From Lateolabrax maculatus (Eukaryota; Chordata; Actinopteri; Acropomatiformes; Lateolabracidae), in the NCBI GenBank assembly GCA_031216445.1, contig CM062210.1, positions 12,969,501-13,033,500 of the forward strand: a stretch of DNA of 64,000 bases. The letters run 5' to 3'. Below are positions 45,535 through 56,110 of the stretch, piece by piece. The first letter of the stretch is position 1. Every line of letters starts with the position of its first letter. Under the pieces are notes generated by a model. It had not been told where the DNA came from and made no database searches. It saw only the letters and a list, made by a program, of their open reading frames with translations. A program made the position numbers and the translations under genes.

Positions 45535-46075
45535 GGAGACAGACAGACTGCAGACGGGCAGACGGGCAGACAGACGGACAAAGTAAAAAGAGTGGAATTG
45601 GGACTTGACTTCAAAGTGTTAGGACGTTATGATTGCTCCAGCCATTTAAGGAGTGGTTGGGGAGAGAGGAAAACCTCAGGGGGTCGTCCCATCATCATAT
45701 GCCCCACTTGCCGCTGTGATTTGGTGATTTTTGTCCGGAAGCCATGTTTTGAGAGGAGCAGGAGGGAGTTTGGGAGAGGGGGAGGATGGGGAGGGGTTGA
45801 GGGGTTGAAGGGGTTGAAGAGAAAAGAGGGGAGGAAGACAAGGACAGAGGGAAAGAAGGAGTCAGGAAAAAAAAAAAAGATGGGTGGGTGGAGAGGAGTG
45901 TCCGGGACCACTGTCAAATGGTTGAGGTGTTACCATGGCGACAGTAATGAAGGGTCTCAGGACACCCTGGGGGGATGGAGGAGGAGGGGCCTTGGCAGGG
46001 GTGGAGGAGGGAGAAGGGAGAGTGATGGTGAAGAGGATGGGGGGGTCAGAAATTGAAAGCTGGAGAGGGAGTAAA
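45535..46075. repeat. Purine-rich low-complexity region
   Basis: Starts with CAGA/GACGG units (45538-45582), then a unique piece at about 45600-45760, then G/A-rich sequence to 46075 with GGGGTTGA repeats at about 45790-45820. The 181-codon plus-strand frame across it (45511-46056) is Gly/Arg/Lys/Glu low complexity and rejected as a gene. Confidence 0.8.
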
Positions 46076-46088
46076 AAGGCCTGCAGGC

Positions 46089-46108
46089 TTTTTTTTTTTT
46101 TTTTTTTT
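46089..46108. repeat. Poly-T run, 20 bases
   Basis: Twenty uninterrupted T after CTGCAGGC. It might be the poly-A tail of a retroposon on the minus strand, but no body was recognised. Confidence 0.95.
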
Positions 46109-47205
46109 CGCTCAGACAAACTGACTATGTTGACACACATTATGCTACAATGCTGTCATGGAAATGTACTCTATGATGTGTTGTTAACATTCACACATCA
46201 CATAATTCTGTATAAACTGTTCAGAAAAAGCACAACTCTGGTGTGCTTGCAGCGTTGTCTCTATTGCATTTACCACAGCAAACTGAATAAAATCTACTGA
46301 ATACAAGTTTTATTTGGAGTAAGAAGTAATCATAAATGTTTGTGTACATATCAGTATGTCTTATTTTATATAAATGTACAATCTATCATTCCACATTATA
46401 TTTCTCATATGTAATAATGATCAGAGGTAAAAGACAAATACTCAAAACGACACCATTTCCAGCACCAGATAGAAAATAACGAGCCATTTCGCTATTTAAA
46501 ATATTTCCATCATAGCCAGCTCCCATGAATTGACTTTTTACTTGTTGCAATTAAGAACAAATTTTGTTCTCAAAGAATTCTGAGACTTTATTTTCAGGAA
46601 CCTTCTCCTGCCACTACCTTCATATAATTTCACACCCTTCTCCTGTTTTCACACCTGTTCCTGTTATACTCTTCTTTGTTTTTAGGGTTTTGACCTTTGC
46701 CCACTTCACTATTGTTTGCTTGTAATTTTGGATTCAAAGGAATTGTACTTTAACATTAATTATTTGCTGCTGACTAAATGACTAAAATCTCAAAGTAAGT
46801 TCATATGTTAAACAACTGTATGACCAATTAACAACTACATTTTTTTTTTAATCTTTAAGAAAGTTTAATTGTGTTTCACACTTTGTCAGCTATGATTTTA
46901 TATAACAGAATTCTATTTTTTGTCCAATAAGGGGGGGTAAAAACCAAAAACTAAAATAAAATAAAATAAAATGTGTTCTTGCATAAGGCATTAATACAAT
47001 GGTTGTGTTGTCAGGTAAGTTTACATGACAGCTCTTTTTTTATGCTTGCATGAATAGGCAACAAAGAGACATATAGTAGAAAATATACAGTACAAACACA
47101 ATCACACGGCGTACATTATCAGGCTTACCAGGAAGCAGATCTTAAACAGAATCAGATACAGTAGGTTCAGTATGTTAATTATGCAAGGAAACTGTCTATC
47201 TGTTC
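46109..47205. other. Strongly AT-rich spacer
   Basis: Short AAAAT tandem units at about 46951-46971. No gene seen. Confidence 0.5.
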
Positions 47206-47208
47206 CAT

Positions 47209-47363
47209 GAACTCTGGCTCAAAGTTAAATGGGCCGTGGTCCTGCTGCTGGTGAGTTCCCACATGTCAAGAGTAGTAATATGTTTTAATGAGCCTGCTTC
47301 TCAGGGTGAGAGACTAAACTTCTAAATTTGGCGTGGGCTGAAAAAGATGAAGAACCTCTGGCT
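47209..47363 (+). repeat. Dispersed repeat, copy A
   Basis: Similar throughout to 48674-48831 in the same orientation. Shared landmarks in order are a GGGCCGTGG/AGGTCATGGG word, a CCCAC word, AATATGTTTTAATGAGCC (copy B: AATATATTTTAATGAGCC), a GGGCTGAAAAAG-like segment and AACCTCTG. The right end (…GA-ACCTCTG) recalls hAT-type fish elements whose ends read CAGRGGTTCCCAA on the other strand. Confidence 0.65.
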
Positions 47364-47664
47364 TAAAATAACCATGACTTTTAAAAGTTTAATTAAATGT
47401 ACAGAGCAGTACGTGTCTATAAAAATTGACCCTTTGTTAATATACTATAGCATGTTTGTTAGATCAGCCAGCGTTTTTACTTTACCATGTGGTTTGTCAT
47501 TGTGGCCAACAAATACCAATGATTTCAAAATGGATATTTTTTCATTTTATCTAATGATCTCTTGATACAATAAGTGAAATTATTATAAAATGTTTTCCTT
47601 TGTTAGTCAACAAAACGTTTAACTTACTCTCTCTGACTGCAGAGTGATGATCCATAAAGATGAT

Positions 47665-48150
47665 TCACAAGAAATTCAACAAATGACTAAGCTCATGATC
47701 AAGATAGGCATACTGTGGTTTTATAAGAAGTGCATACAACTCTGATTTATAATATACACTTACAGCTGCAACAAACTTCTGTTCAGCATGCCTGTAGAGG
47801 GAGATTAAACCCTCTATCTTACAAACATTACATCTAATGATTAGCACTGTGTTCACATATCGCTGTCCAGAGGATAAATCTAACAAATAGATGTTAAAAA
47901 CTACGCACATGCCATAATATGCATTTTTATTTGATATACTATAATCAGATGTACCATTTAATGCTGCCTGTAAAGCCGTCAAAGAGCCAATAATCTTGCC
48001 CTGGAGGTGATCTTTAGCTGAACTTGAGCTGATCTCACTGTGTGGTCTCAGTAAAAGTCTAAACAGATCCACAAGGCTCTCTGCAGCCTGAGATCCCTCA
48101 TCGCTCATCGATACAGTGATCAATACGTAGACATGTGGGTATTGACTACG
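47665..48150 (-). CDS. Candidate exon or gene fragment, unknown protein
   Basis: An uninterrupted minus-strand frame of about 160 codons, unusual for this AT-rich neighbourhood and not made of simple repeat. The first 60 residues look protein-like: SMSDEGSQAAESLVDLFRLL is followed by a Ser-rich linker and a helical-looking GKIIGSLTALQAALNG segment. After that the content is less convincing. The natural end of a coding part could be the GTACAT donor-like site after ALNG near 47954. No in-frame ATG opens the frame (the first Met is internal), and the upstream AG acceptor near 48146 has a poor pyrimidine tract. I recognise no family. It could be a lone exon, a decayed gene piece or chance. Confidence 0.25.
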   Translation of the reverse strand, partial: RSQYPHVYVLITVSMSDEGSQAAESLVDLFRLLLRPHSEISSSSAKDHLQGKIIGSLTALQAALNGTSDYSISNKNAYYGMCVVFNIYLLDLSSGQRYVNTVLIIRCNVCKIEGLISLYRHAEQKFVAAVSVYYKSELYALLIKPQYAYLDHELSHLLNFL

Positions 48151-48670
48151 TTAATGATGATAGCTGCACAACCGCACAGTCACACACACATGGAAATACA
48201 ATATGTAACCACACACACACACATCTCAGACTGTCTCACACAAATACACACATGCAGTCTTACCAAGCAGATCTCAAAAGGTGATTTGGGAGAAGAGATG
48301 GATTTAAGCTGAATGAAGGTACTTAGTGTGTGTGCATTTGTCTGCTTGAGTAAGTGTGCATGAACAGTGCAGGTACAGTATGTGGGCTTGTCCAAGTGTG
48401 TGTCATAACAAATAAACAGCACTCCTCTTGTCGATGGTTATTATGGACTTTCCAAGGCACCGCTTTACTTGCTCTAAAGTGACCCCAACATGGCAGTGAG
48501 TGACATTCATCTACTGGCTGACCCAAACTAACTCAGACCATGAGACAGGCAATTCGACTCCATCAGTCACTTTTTTCCTGCTTTGATTTACTTCCATTGC
48601 AATTGTGACAAAAGAATCTTCCAAACAGAAAAAAAAAAAAACATAAATGTTGCATTTTTCTCTGAAACAG
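48151..48670. other. CA-containing spacer
   Basis: Short CA-rich words at about 48179-48250 and an A-run near 48630-48641. No gene. Confidence 0.45.
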
Positions 48671-48673
48671 TTG

Positions 48674-48831
48674 GCTTTGACTATGAGTTTGGACCAAAAA
48701 ATAGGTCATGGGTCTGTTTTGGCAGGTGCCCACTGGACAAAAGAAGCAATATATTTTAATGAGCCCCAGCCCTGCGATAAAAGATTAAATTACTCATTTG
48801 TGTTCTGAAAAAAAGTTTGGAGACCTCTGTT
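48674..48831 (+). repeat. Dispersed repeat, copy B
   Basis: Diverged relative of 47209-47363, same orientation, 1.3 kb away. It reads GGACCAAAAAATAGGTCATG at the left and AAAGTTTGGAGACCTCTG at the right. The reverse complement of the right end (CAGAGGTCTCCAAACTTT) looks like a hAT-type terminal sequence. No transposase is present. Confidence 0.65.
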
Positions 48832-49079
48832 CAGACTTGGGTCAAATAGGATTGAGTTTTACAGCATTGTTTTATCCTGCATGGAGCACTGGACTTAAAA
48901 GGCCGAAGCTTCTGGCACTATCCAGTCAGGCTGTATACTGTTCTTCTTCAATGCTGGAATTGAATTAAACAGTTACTAAACTCTTTCTTCACTGCTCCTC
49001 AAAAGGTTTTTGTTGTGACTGGAAGGACTTTAATGAGGAGTCCAAATCACTTTTCCGTTCAGGTTACAACAAGCCCTTA
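48832..49079. other. Unique spacer
   Basis: Nothing recognised. Confidence 0.5.
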
Positions 49080-49430
49080 AAATGATTTGGAAACAGTATT
49101 TCACCAAGCTGTGAAAAATCGAATTTAGAGGGAAAATAGAGATATACAGAAGACCTGGTGAAATTAAACATATTTGTAAGGTGCAAAGGGTGTGCATTGA
49201 TCAGCAATCAGAAAATGCCCTCACAGCAAAGAGGAGGGAGCCTTAATTCATTAAAATAATCTTGGCATTTCTTGATGTTGGTTTGAGCCGTGACACACAT
49301 CAAGGCATTGTTCAGGGAGGCCCAATAAAAGCTACACTGACTTAACAGGCAATTGTGTCTGTCTTGCTGCGAGCACACTCTTAGTCACGGACAGTGAGTT
49401 TATTGGGCGGATCAGTGTCAGGAGTACATG

Positions 49431-49434
<4 letters not shown>
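49080..49434. promoter_or_regulatory. Candidate conserved noncoding regulatory block, left part
   Basis: Unique sequence with GGTGAAATTAAACATATTTG, GCATTGATCAGCAATCAG, GCCTTAATTCATTAAAATAA, GGCCCAATAAAAGC and GACTTAACAGGCAATTG. No coding frame. It is interrupted at 49435 by a CA array and seems to resume afterwards. Confidence 0.4.
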
Positions 49435-49473
<39 letters not shown>

Positions 49474-49494
49474 ACACACACACACACACACACA
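49435..49494. repeat. (CA)n microsatellite within candidate regulatory block
   Basis: CA array with one GACA interruption, 60 bp. Confidence 0.98.
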
Positions 49495-49640
49495 GGCTTT
49501 AATAAGCCCACACTTTAATTTAGGCCCCGTCACTACAATGAGGCTTCCAACATCAGACAGCAAATTGTTCTTGTTCAATGAAAAAAAACATCCTGTCTTC
49601 TTGTCTGGGGAGAAAGACTGGCGGACAAAACAAAAGGAGG
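49495..49640. promoter_or_regulatory. Candidate conserved noncoding regulatory block, right part
   Basis: GGCTTTAATAAGCCCAC (contains an inverted GGCTT/AAGCC), CACTTTAATTTAGGCCCC and GACAGCAAATTGTTC, then a GGAGGAGG purine tract at about 49635-49650. Confidence 0.36.
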
Positions 49641-49990
49641 AGGAGGAGGAGTGAGGGCGGGGGGGAGACAGTGAGTGTGCAGTCATGTGTGTGCGCGCAT
49701 GAGGGCATGGATTTGTATGTGTGTATGTGTGTGTGCAGGCCTGTCTAGAGTGTGTGCAGACAGAGCAGCGACGGGGAGTTGTGTGTGCATCCACCACCTT
49801 GCACACCTGGTGCTTCTACATATTTATGTACGCATGTGTGTGTTTCTTTGTGCATATGCATATGCGTGTACTTGGGCATGTGCATGTTTCAAACTATCAG
49901 GCGGGTGTCTAAGAGTACTTCAGGCAGGAGTGTGTGTGGGTGAGTGTGTTTGGGGGGGTGTTCAATGTCTCTACAGCCTCTTGAATATGT
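49641..49990. repeat. Degenerate TG-rich region with G-runs
   Basis: TGTG/TGCG/CATG-rich sequence. Three overlapping frames all read as Cys/Val/His low complexity. G8 at about 49951-49958. Confidence 0.75.
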
Positions 49991-49994
49991 TCAG

Positions 49995-50185
49995 TTAAAT
50001 AAGCCGATTGTTCTTTAAAAGCTTAATCAAACCCTAATTAGCATAGCTGTAATTGCACTTGCCTCTCGGCTGTGGCCCATTGACATGGATTCCCATGTTA
50101 ATTATTGTAATTGCCTCGCTAATGCTATGAATACTTCAAAGTTATGCAAATTGTGATGATGAGTAATCCACCAAGTGTTTGAAAT
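49995..50185. promoter_or_regulatory. Candidate conserved noncoding regulatory block, TAAT-rich
   Basis: Dense homeodomain-type words: ACCCTAATTAGCATAGC, then TGTAATTGC at 50048-50056 and again at 50106-50114, GTTAATTATTG, CTCGCTAATGC, and the octamer ATGCAAAT at 50144-50151. Very few substitutions would be needed to make many of these perfect sites. No coding frame. This is one of the strongest enhancer-like blocks in the window. Confidence 0.5.
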
Positions 50186-50679
50186 GGCTGTCATTATATA
50201 CACATGCACACACACACACACACGCCGTGGACAAGCTGATTGTGAATTGTTGGATTTGTTTCTTTCTGATGGTTACACTCCCGTGGACATACAGGTGAAG
50301 GTATAACACACTCAGACAGACATATTCAACCACAGTGAACACAAGTACACAAACACACACAAGTTAATACAAAAGGGACACACACAGGCACTAACATTAA
50401 CTAACATCCCCCCTCCCACACACAACTCTTAGATCAAAGTGTTAAATCATGAAGATGAGAAGCTCTCAAAGAGTCCAACACTTCAAGCAGGGTGGTGGTT
50501 GTATTAGTACAAAGAATTAATGAGGGCGCACAAATACACTCGCCCTCTTACTCACACAGTCACACACACAAACACACACTCAAACACACTCTCCATGCAT
50601 GTCGGACTATTCTATGGACTAATTACCCTTGGTTCATCTCTCTCATCTCTCGTACTCACTCACTCCCTCACATATATAC
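50186..50679. other. CA-rich spacer
   Basis: Short CA arrays (50206-50223, about 50562-50590) in otherwise unique sequence. No gene. Confidence 0.5.
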
Positions 50680-50686
50680 ACGCACA

Positions 50687-50726
<40 letters not shown>
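50680..50726. repeat. (CA)n microsatellite with CG steps
   Basis: CGCACACGCG, then a pure CA array. Confidence 0.97.
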
Positions 50727-50727
<1 letters not shown>

Positions 50728-52259
50728 CAATAAAGGCCTGTTGACTGCCGTAATCCCATGCTAATACTCCAGGGAGTCAAATCAATGTGACCCCACAGTC
50801 TTTGTGCATAAAGCGGTGCTATAATGAGGTTGGTGTTGGAACGCGTATGCCCACACACAGACACACAAACACTTTGTGTTTAGGTATAAAGGTTGATCTA
50901 TCTCTCAAAGTGAAGATTCATGACTCAGTAAATGAAGGGTATCAAAAGTGTGCGTTCACAGAAAGAAATCTATTTGTAAAATATAACAAATGTCAACAGT
51001 GTGAAGCTGCAGGCATAGTGTCTGACCATCAAAGACAGACATTATCATATCTATTTAGGGAGGCAGGGGTCGGAGGGGGTAAGTGGGGCCTTTTGAAATT
51101 ATTTTTGTGATCATAACATTTAAAAAAAACATTTGCTGCATATGACTTAATGCATTTGTATTGCACAGGAAAATATTTTATGGAGGCCACTCACCTACCC
51201 ACCCAGATACCATACCTCCATCTACAATTTGTGCAATTTGCTCACTTCTGTAGCTTACACCAAAGATTTTGAATTAATTATTTCTTCAATAGAACACAAA
51301 GTTATACAGGGAGTAAAAACGTAAAGGGTCAAGTGGCGAATGGGAAACTGAAAACAAAACCGACCTTTCTTCACATAATAGGCACTCTGGGCTATTTCTG
51401 TTTAAATGTCTTCCTATTTAAACTGATGCATATGCCATATAACCATTAAACCTCAATTTTATATGTATAAAAAATGAATGAATACATTCAAAGAATTAAT
51501 ACATTGAATGTATACAGTACATTCAAGTTCAACTGTGCTTTTAATAAGCATGCATTCAACTGTGCCGAGTATAGCGAAGCATATTTGCATAATGTGTACT
51601 GTACACTGCTGTAGTTGCTTGGGCGCTTACGAGTGGAATAACCCAGACTGTTTGGAATGAATGGTTAAAATAGGGACCAAAAGGCGACACATTTGATTCT
51701 TACCCTTGTGTCCATAAATTAAATGCAACTCTGGTAAGAGTAGAGTTTGTGCCTATAATCACAACGTAAGATTGCTAACGCGTCAAAGATAGCTGCTCTG
51801 TCTTTAACAAAATGTAAAATTCGTACTGAAAGACTTTTACTGACATTACAGAAAAATAAATATCTTACATTATGTTTAGTCGGAATTTTGGTGAATTTCT
51901 TATATTCTCCTTATAAGTACACGTAAAAGTATATTCAGTTTATGACACAGTGTATTGATCACTGTAGGACATACCGTTTCCACATTGTCATAAATATTAT
52001 AATATCGGGGTTTACAGCTAATTTGTTATCTTTTTTCTTTTACTGAACTTATTTTTATAATACTGTAGATTAAAAATACATAACAAAAGCACTTCTTTAT
52101 AACTACACTTGAAGCAGTCTTGGTGATTCCCCAGTCTTGTGTGTTTACCTATTACCTAAGTTGCTCAGAATAGCAGCAGCAACAAGAAATCTGAACTGTG
52201 TAAATGTGATCAAACAGGGATTGTCACTGTGGAGTTGATGGGGACAGCAAATACAATGG
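50727..52259. other. AT-rich spacer, no gene seen
   Basis: A 107-codon frame (50787-51110) has no recognisable domain. Repeated CATTCAA/TTGAATG words occur at about 51485-51530. Octamer ATTTGCAT at 51583-51590. No exon is supported. Confidence 0.47.
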
Positions 52260-52365
52260 GGCACACACATATCCACTGCACACACACACAATCATATACA
52301 TACCTAGACAAATGCGTCACCCACCCACACACACACACACACACACGCACGCACACACACATAGT
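52260..52365. repeat. Interrupted (CA)n microsatellite
   Basis: Short CA arrays; the main one at about 52326-52360 has CGCACGCAC steps. Confidence 0.93.
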
Positions 52366-52682
52366 GACACAGTCCACACGGACAGCTCCCAGGAGAGTGC
52401 CACTACGACTTCCACCACTTTATTATTGGTCAATTTGGAGGCTTCTTTCACAGGGGTGACATGGCTTAGGAGATGTCACAGCCCAACCAATCAATACCAC
52501 TCTGAAAGCTCAGGACCCACAGCCAGTGTGTGTGGTTGTGCGTCCATGTGTGCGTGGGCATGTGTGTGAGTTGCTGAAAGCTGCAGCAGCTGTGGCTGGA
52601 CTCTACCCTTCTGACCTGTTTACCGGACAGTAATTACATGGGAAGAGACGTCCGTCCAGCTCCTGCTGACCAGCTCGACTAA
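52366..52682. other. Unique spacer with TG-rich words
   Basis: Balanced sequence, no supported gene. Confidence 0.42.
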
Positions 52683-52800
52683 TGAAGTAAAACACAGACA
52701 GATAGGCAAAGATAAGGGCAGACAGGATGGACACAGACAGATAGACAGATATCTAGACAAACAGAGACATACATGGACGGATAGATACATAGACAGTATC
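52683..52800. repeat. Degenerate GACA/GATA tetranucleotide repeat
   Basis: ACAGACAGATAGGC through GATAGACAGATATC and GGATAGATACATAGACAG. Mixed GACA and GATA units over about 115 bp. Confidence 0.88.
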
Positions 52801-52929
52801 TGTGTCCTTGTGCTACTGATGCTGTGTAAATGCATTTGTTTGTTTGCATATGTGCGTGCAGGCCTGTGTGTCTGCCTATGCCTATGTGAGCGTGTGCATG
52901 TGCATTCATGTACGTCCTGCACATACCTA

Positions 52930-53200
52930 TGTGCGCGTTGTTTTGCCATCGCCTGTGGCAGGATAGGCCTGACTAGTGGATGAACAAGCCTCACAGCGTG
53001 TAAGCAATCCCAGGCGTGAGTTTCCCTGACAAACCTATTGATTCTATGGATTTCCCCCCAAAGTTGTGATAATGATACATCATGGGCGGATTTGGCAGGA
53101 CAGACTGCTGGGGAAAGAGGTGGCAAGGCAATTTGCAGCTGCAAAGACTAAGGGGGGACTCTGATTACTAATACCCCCAATGAAACAAAAAAGAAGGAGA
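52930..53200. promoter_or_regulatory. Candidate conserved noncoding block
   Basis: Unique sequence with GCCATCGCCTGTGGC, GTGATAATGATACATCATGG, GGCAAGGCAATTTGCAGCTGC and CTGATTACTAATACC. A 174-codon minus-strand frame (52620-53144) starts here, but its larger part is the tetranucleotide repeat and TG-rich sequence, so I do not accept it as a gene. Confidence 0.33.
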
Positions 53201-54049
53201 GATATATCCCCCCATCTCTCTGTCCATCCCTCTATCCCTCTCTCCTTGGGTGTCTTGTTTCCTGGTGTGTCGATATGGATGTATGAATTTGTTACAGATG
53301 GATCCGACACAATGGATTGGCTTTGCTGCTTTGTTAAGGATAAAGGGGTGCGCAGGCATCATAGACTTTGCTGTGTTTAGCGTGTGAGCAGCAAGAATGT
53401 AGCTCATAGATAAACCCATTGTACGTATGTGTGCCGTTTTTCTTTTCCAGGCTCAGAGCATCTTATCTGAGCAGCTGAATCCTGAGGTGTTTTGTAATAT
53501 TAAAACTATCTTTCACTTTCTGGCTGAAAGGTATTCTAAATAAATGTATGAGTTCTTCTTTTCGCACTACACCGCTGTACAGTACTGTACATCAGCTGTA
53601 AGATTTAACAGCACATACTTTTATGAGTTGAAGATTCCAGAGTGATGCAATACGTTCAGTCTAGCAAAGCGCCCTCCTTTAGGATATTAAGATGAAGGTT
53701 ACCAGGTATTACACAATGTGAGCTGCAAGTTAAAAGGTCCATATCATGTATTTTATGTCTGTATCTCAGTTGGCTGGCATGTATGAAACACAAGCGGTTG
53801 TGCTGCAGTGAGGGCAGGTTATTTCGAGTTTATAATGTAATTCTGAGAAAAACCTTACAGTATGGAACATAATCCCCATGAGTGAAAGTATACCCGAACG
53901 ACTTTTAATTCAGAGTTCCTGAACAAAAATAACTATCTTTTAAGCCTCTTAAAAATGCTGAAAAATTAGATTTGTGATGCGCCGGTGCAAAAACACAAGT
54001 TTGCATGAAAGGCAATAATTTATGGCCCATATTTCACTCTGATTAAAAA
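53201..54049. other. AT-rich spacer, no gene seen
   Basis: CT-rich at 53205-53250. At about 53732 the phrase GTTAAAAGGTCCATATCATG resembles starts of fish MITEs but no partner end was found. No gene. Confidence 0.43.
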
Positions 54050-54345
54050 CCTAAGCAGCGATTATAGTGACTACTCAGCAATCTTCTCTGACATCAAGGC
54101 ATGTTTTTTTCCTCATTCTAATCCACTACATTATAATTATTCAGTCATTTCAACTTTCATAGGGGAAAAATAATCATCTTTTGGTTATGCAAATGATTGG
54201 GCCGCTGAAAAGGCCCTCCTTGGCAGATGGCTGGTATTTAAAATAGGGTATGTGGTCATTTGGGTATTTCTGTCATGAGATATATCTTTGATTTAATGAA
54301 ATAGGGGCTTAGGCTCATTCTGAAGAATATACAATACAATTACTT
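54050..54345. promoter_or_regulatory. Candidate conserved noncoding regulatory block
   Basis: CAGCGATTATAGTGAC, CATTATAATTATTCAG, AATAATCATCTTTTGG, octamer ATGCAAAT at 54187-54194 within TTATGCAAATGATTGG, and TCTTTGATTTAATG. AT-rich but non-repetitive. No frame. Confidence 0.4.
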
Positions 54346-54799
54346 CATAACCACCATCTCTGATTATAGTAAGTATATTGTCTATGGGTGTGTCCATGTG
54401 GCTGTAACACTTAATTTCTGCTGCATTTTATTCAACACTTGGTGACCCACATACACATGCTTAATCACAATTTGCCTTGTATCTGATTGCAATTATTGAT
54501 GTACCTTGTAATTCATTAATCCTAAATTACTTCTGCAGCCTCATCTCCAATTTACTGCAAAACAGATTGTATGGAAGAATTGCGAACTGCCACACAACAG
54601 TTCTTTCAAAAAGTCCTCAGCCAGACCACAACATTTTAATTTCCATATTCCTTCCAAGTTATGAAACAAAATTGTTATGGACATCAAACTAAGGAGTGTT
54701 TTGATTTCTGTGGGGTGTAAACATTTGACCAGTTTTTTAGTATCTGTCTGATAGAAAGATACTCCTGTCTAGCTGGTTTTCCACTCTTTTAGTTATTCC
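54346..54799. other. AT-rich spacer
   Basis: A 71-codon frame at 54477-54692 has no recognisable content. Confidence 0.47.
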
Positions 54800-54995
54800 T
54801 CAGTCATAAAAGAACACACAGTCTCCAGCCCCTTTGTCTTTAAAGGAGAGTGTCTAGCTGCCAGTTGGGTATCCAATCCCCAGCCGTTACGGCCAAATCA
54901 GGATAATAACACCTCCCTTTAAACCAAATGACCGCAGCGTGGGACTGCCAGCTAAAATTAATTCCACCTCTGACCAGAGGCGAGAATACCCCACT
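54800..54995. promoter_or_regulatory. Candidate conserved noncoding block
   Basis: GTCTTTAAAGGAGAGTG, CCCAGCCGTTACGGCC, AATCAGGATAATAACACC and GCTAAAATTAATTCC in unique sequence. CA-rich DNA follows. Confidence 0.36.
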
Positions 54996-55009
54996 GCTTA
55001 ACCCCCTCT

Positions 55010-55120
55010 ACACACTCACAAACACACACTTAAGCTCCTACACACACACACACACAAACACACACACTTAAGCACTTACACGCACACTCAGGCTGATGCA
55101 TGCATGCACACAAGCACACA
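55010..55120. repeat. Interrupted CA-rich repeat
   Basis: Two copies of a CACACACTTAAGC phrase (about 55023-55036 and 55062-55075) separated by CA units: a small tandem duplication within the array. Confidence 0.85.
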
Positions 55121-55588
55121 TACTGAATATGGAGTAGTCCTTATTTGCTCTCGCTGCTCACTATTCAGTCTTGATCACAAGCCTGTCAGCAGACACCGAG
55201 CTGCAGCATTTGGTCAAACTATTGTGCATTTAAGCAAAGCATTTTTTTTTTTCTGATCTGGCGCTGTAATCTCACACTGAACTTTGAAATGATAAATTAC
55301 CTGTTTCCCTGCAAAGTTACAAATTGCATGCAAATTAGGGAGACAGGCTAAATTTGGTCCTCTTTTGTCTTTTAAGACAAACATCAAATGATCAAAATGA
55401 GTCACAAAAAGGTAGTCTGTCATCTCACGCCCTGATTTGCCTTTAAATAGACTGTTAGATTGTTACAGTGACTTCACCAAAACTTTTAATTGTCCCAAAA
55501 CTAACACATTTGAAAAAAAAAAAAAACTACATAAACTAGATGTAGGCCTATATAAAGGCACCAACTGATAATATTCTATGAGGAGGTA
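55121..55588. other. Spacer, no gene seen
   Basis: T-run near 55243-55252 and A-run near 55514-55526. Confidence 0.48.
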
Positions 55589-55616
55589 TGCTGCTGCTGC
55601 TGCTGCTGCTGCTGCT
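55589..55616. repeat. (TGC)n trinucleotide microsatellite
   Basis: About nine pure units (CTG/CAG class). The minus-strand frame across it begins MHHAVF and ends in poly-Gln, with no recognisable domain, so a coding poly-Q is not supported. Confidence 0.97.
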
Positions 55617-55969
55617 CAGCACGTAGCCTGTTAAAATGTGTAAGTTTTGAATGGAACACTTGATACCACAGCATTAGCTCCCCTCTCCAGCAATATTGAT
55701 TTACAACATCGATATAGGCTGGCTCCCTCTTAATACATTTAAACTCTAAAAACAGCAATATGTCACAGCTACTTGACTGTGATTCTTCAAAATAAACACT
55801 ATGTACTAAAAACACTGCATGATGCATGTCTGTTAAGACCCTTGGGTTTTGTTTTATTCTGGCTGGCTGTTAAGTGACCTTTTGTTAACTCATATTTAAG
55901 TGACATTCGTTCTCTTGTCTCAGGGCACACTTTATCTTTGTTACCAAGGGTTGCAACTATTCAAATTTC
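55617..55969. other. AT-rich spacer
   Basis: The 83-codon minus-strand frame at 55576-55827 has no recognisable features beyond its poly-Gln end. Confidence 0.45.
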
Positions 55970-56110
55970 CATGTTCTTCATGCTTCACACAATCATCGAA
56001 CCGATAGAGGCTCTGCCTTCTGCGGCCTTTGAGGTGTTTATGCGCAGACAGAGGTAGCAAATGATCAAGATTCATTGCTGTTCATTTGTCTTCACAAAAC
56101 CAGAGGAAAG
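55970..56110. promoter_or_regulatory. Candidate conserved noncoding block
   Basis: AATCATCGAACCGATAGAGG, CTTCTGCGGCCTTTGAGG, TGTTTATGCGCAGAC and AAATGATCAAGATTCATTGC. Short but compact. Confidence 0.33.

Noticed and set aside
45511..46056. 181-codon plus-strand frame, the longest in the window
   Set aside because: Gly/Arg/Lys/Glu-rich product of a purine tract.
52620..53144. 174-codon minus-strand frame
   Set aside because: More than half is GACA/GATA repeat and TG-rich sequence. The remainder has no recognisable protein feature and looks like a noncoding element.
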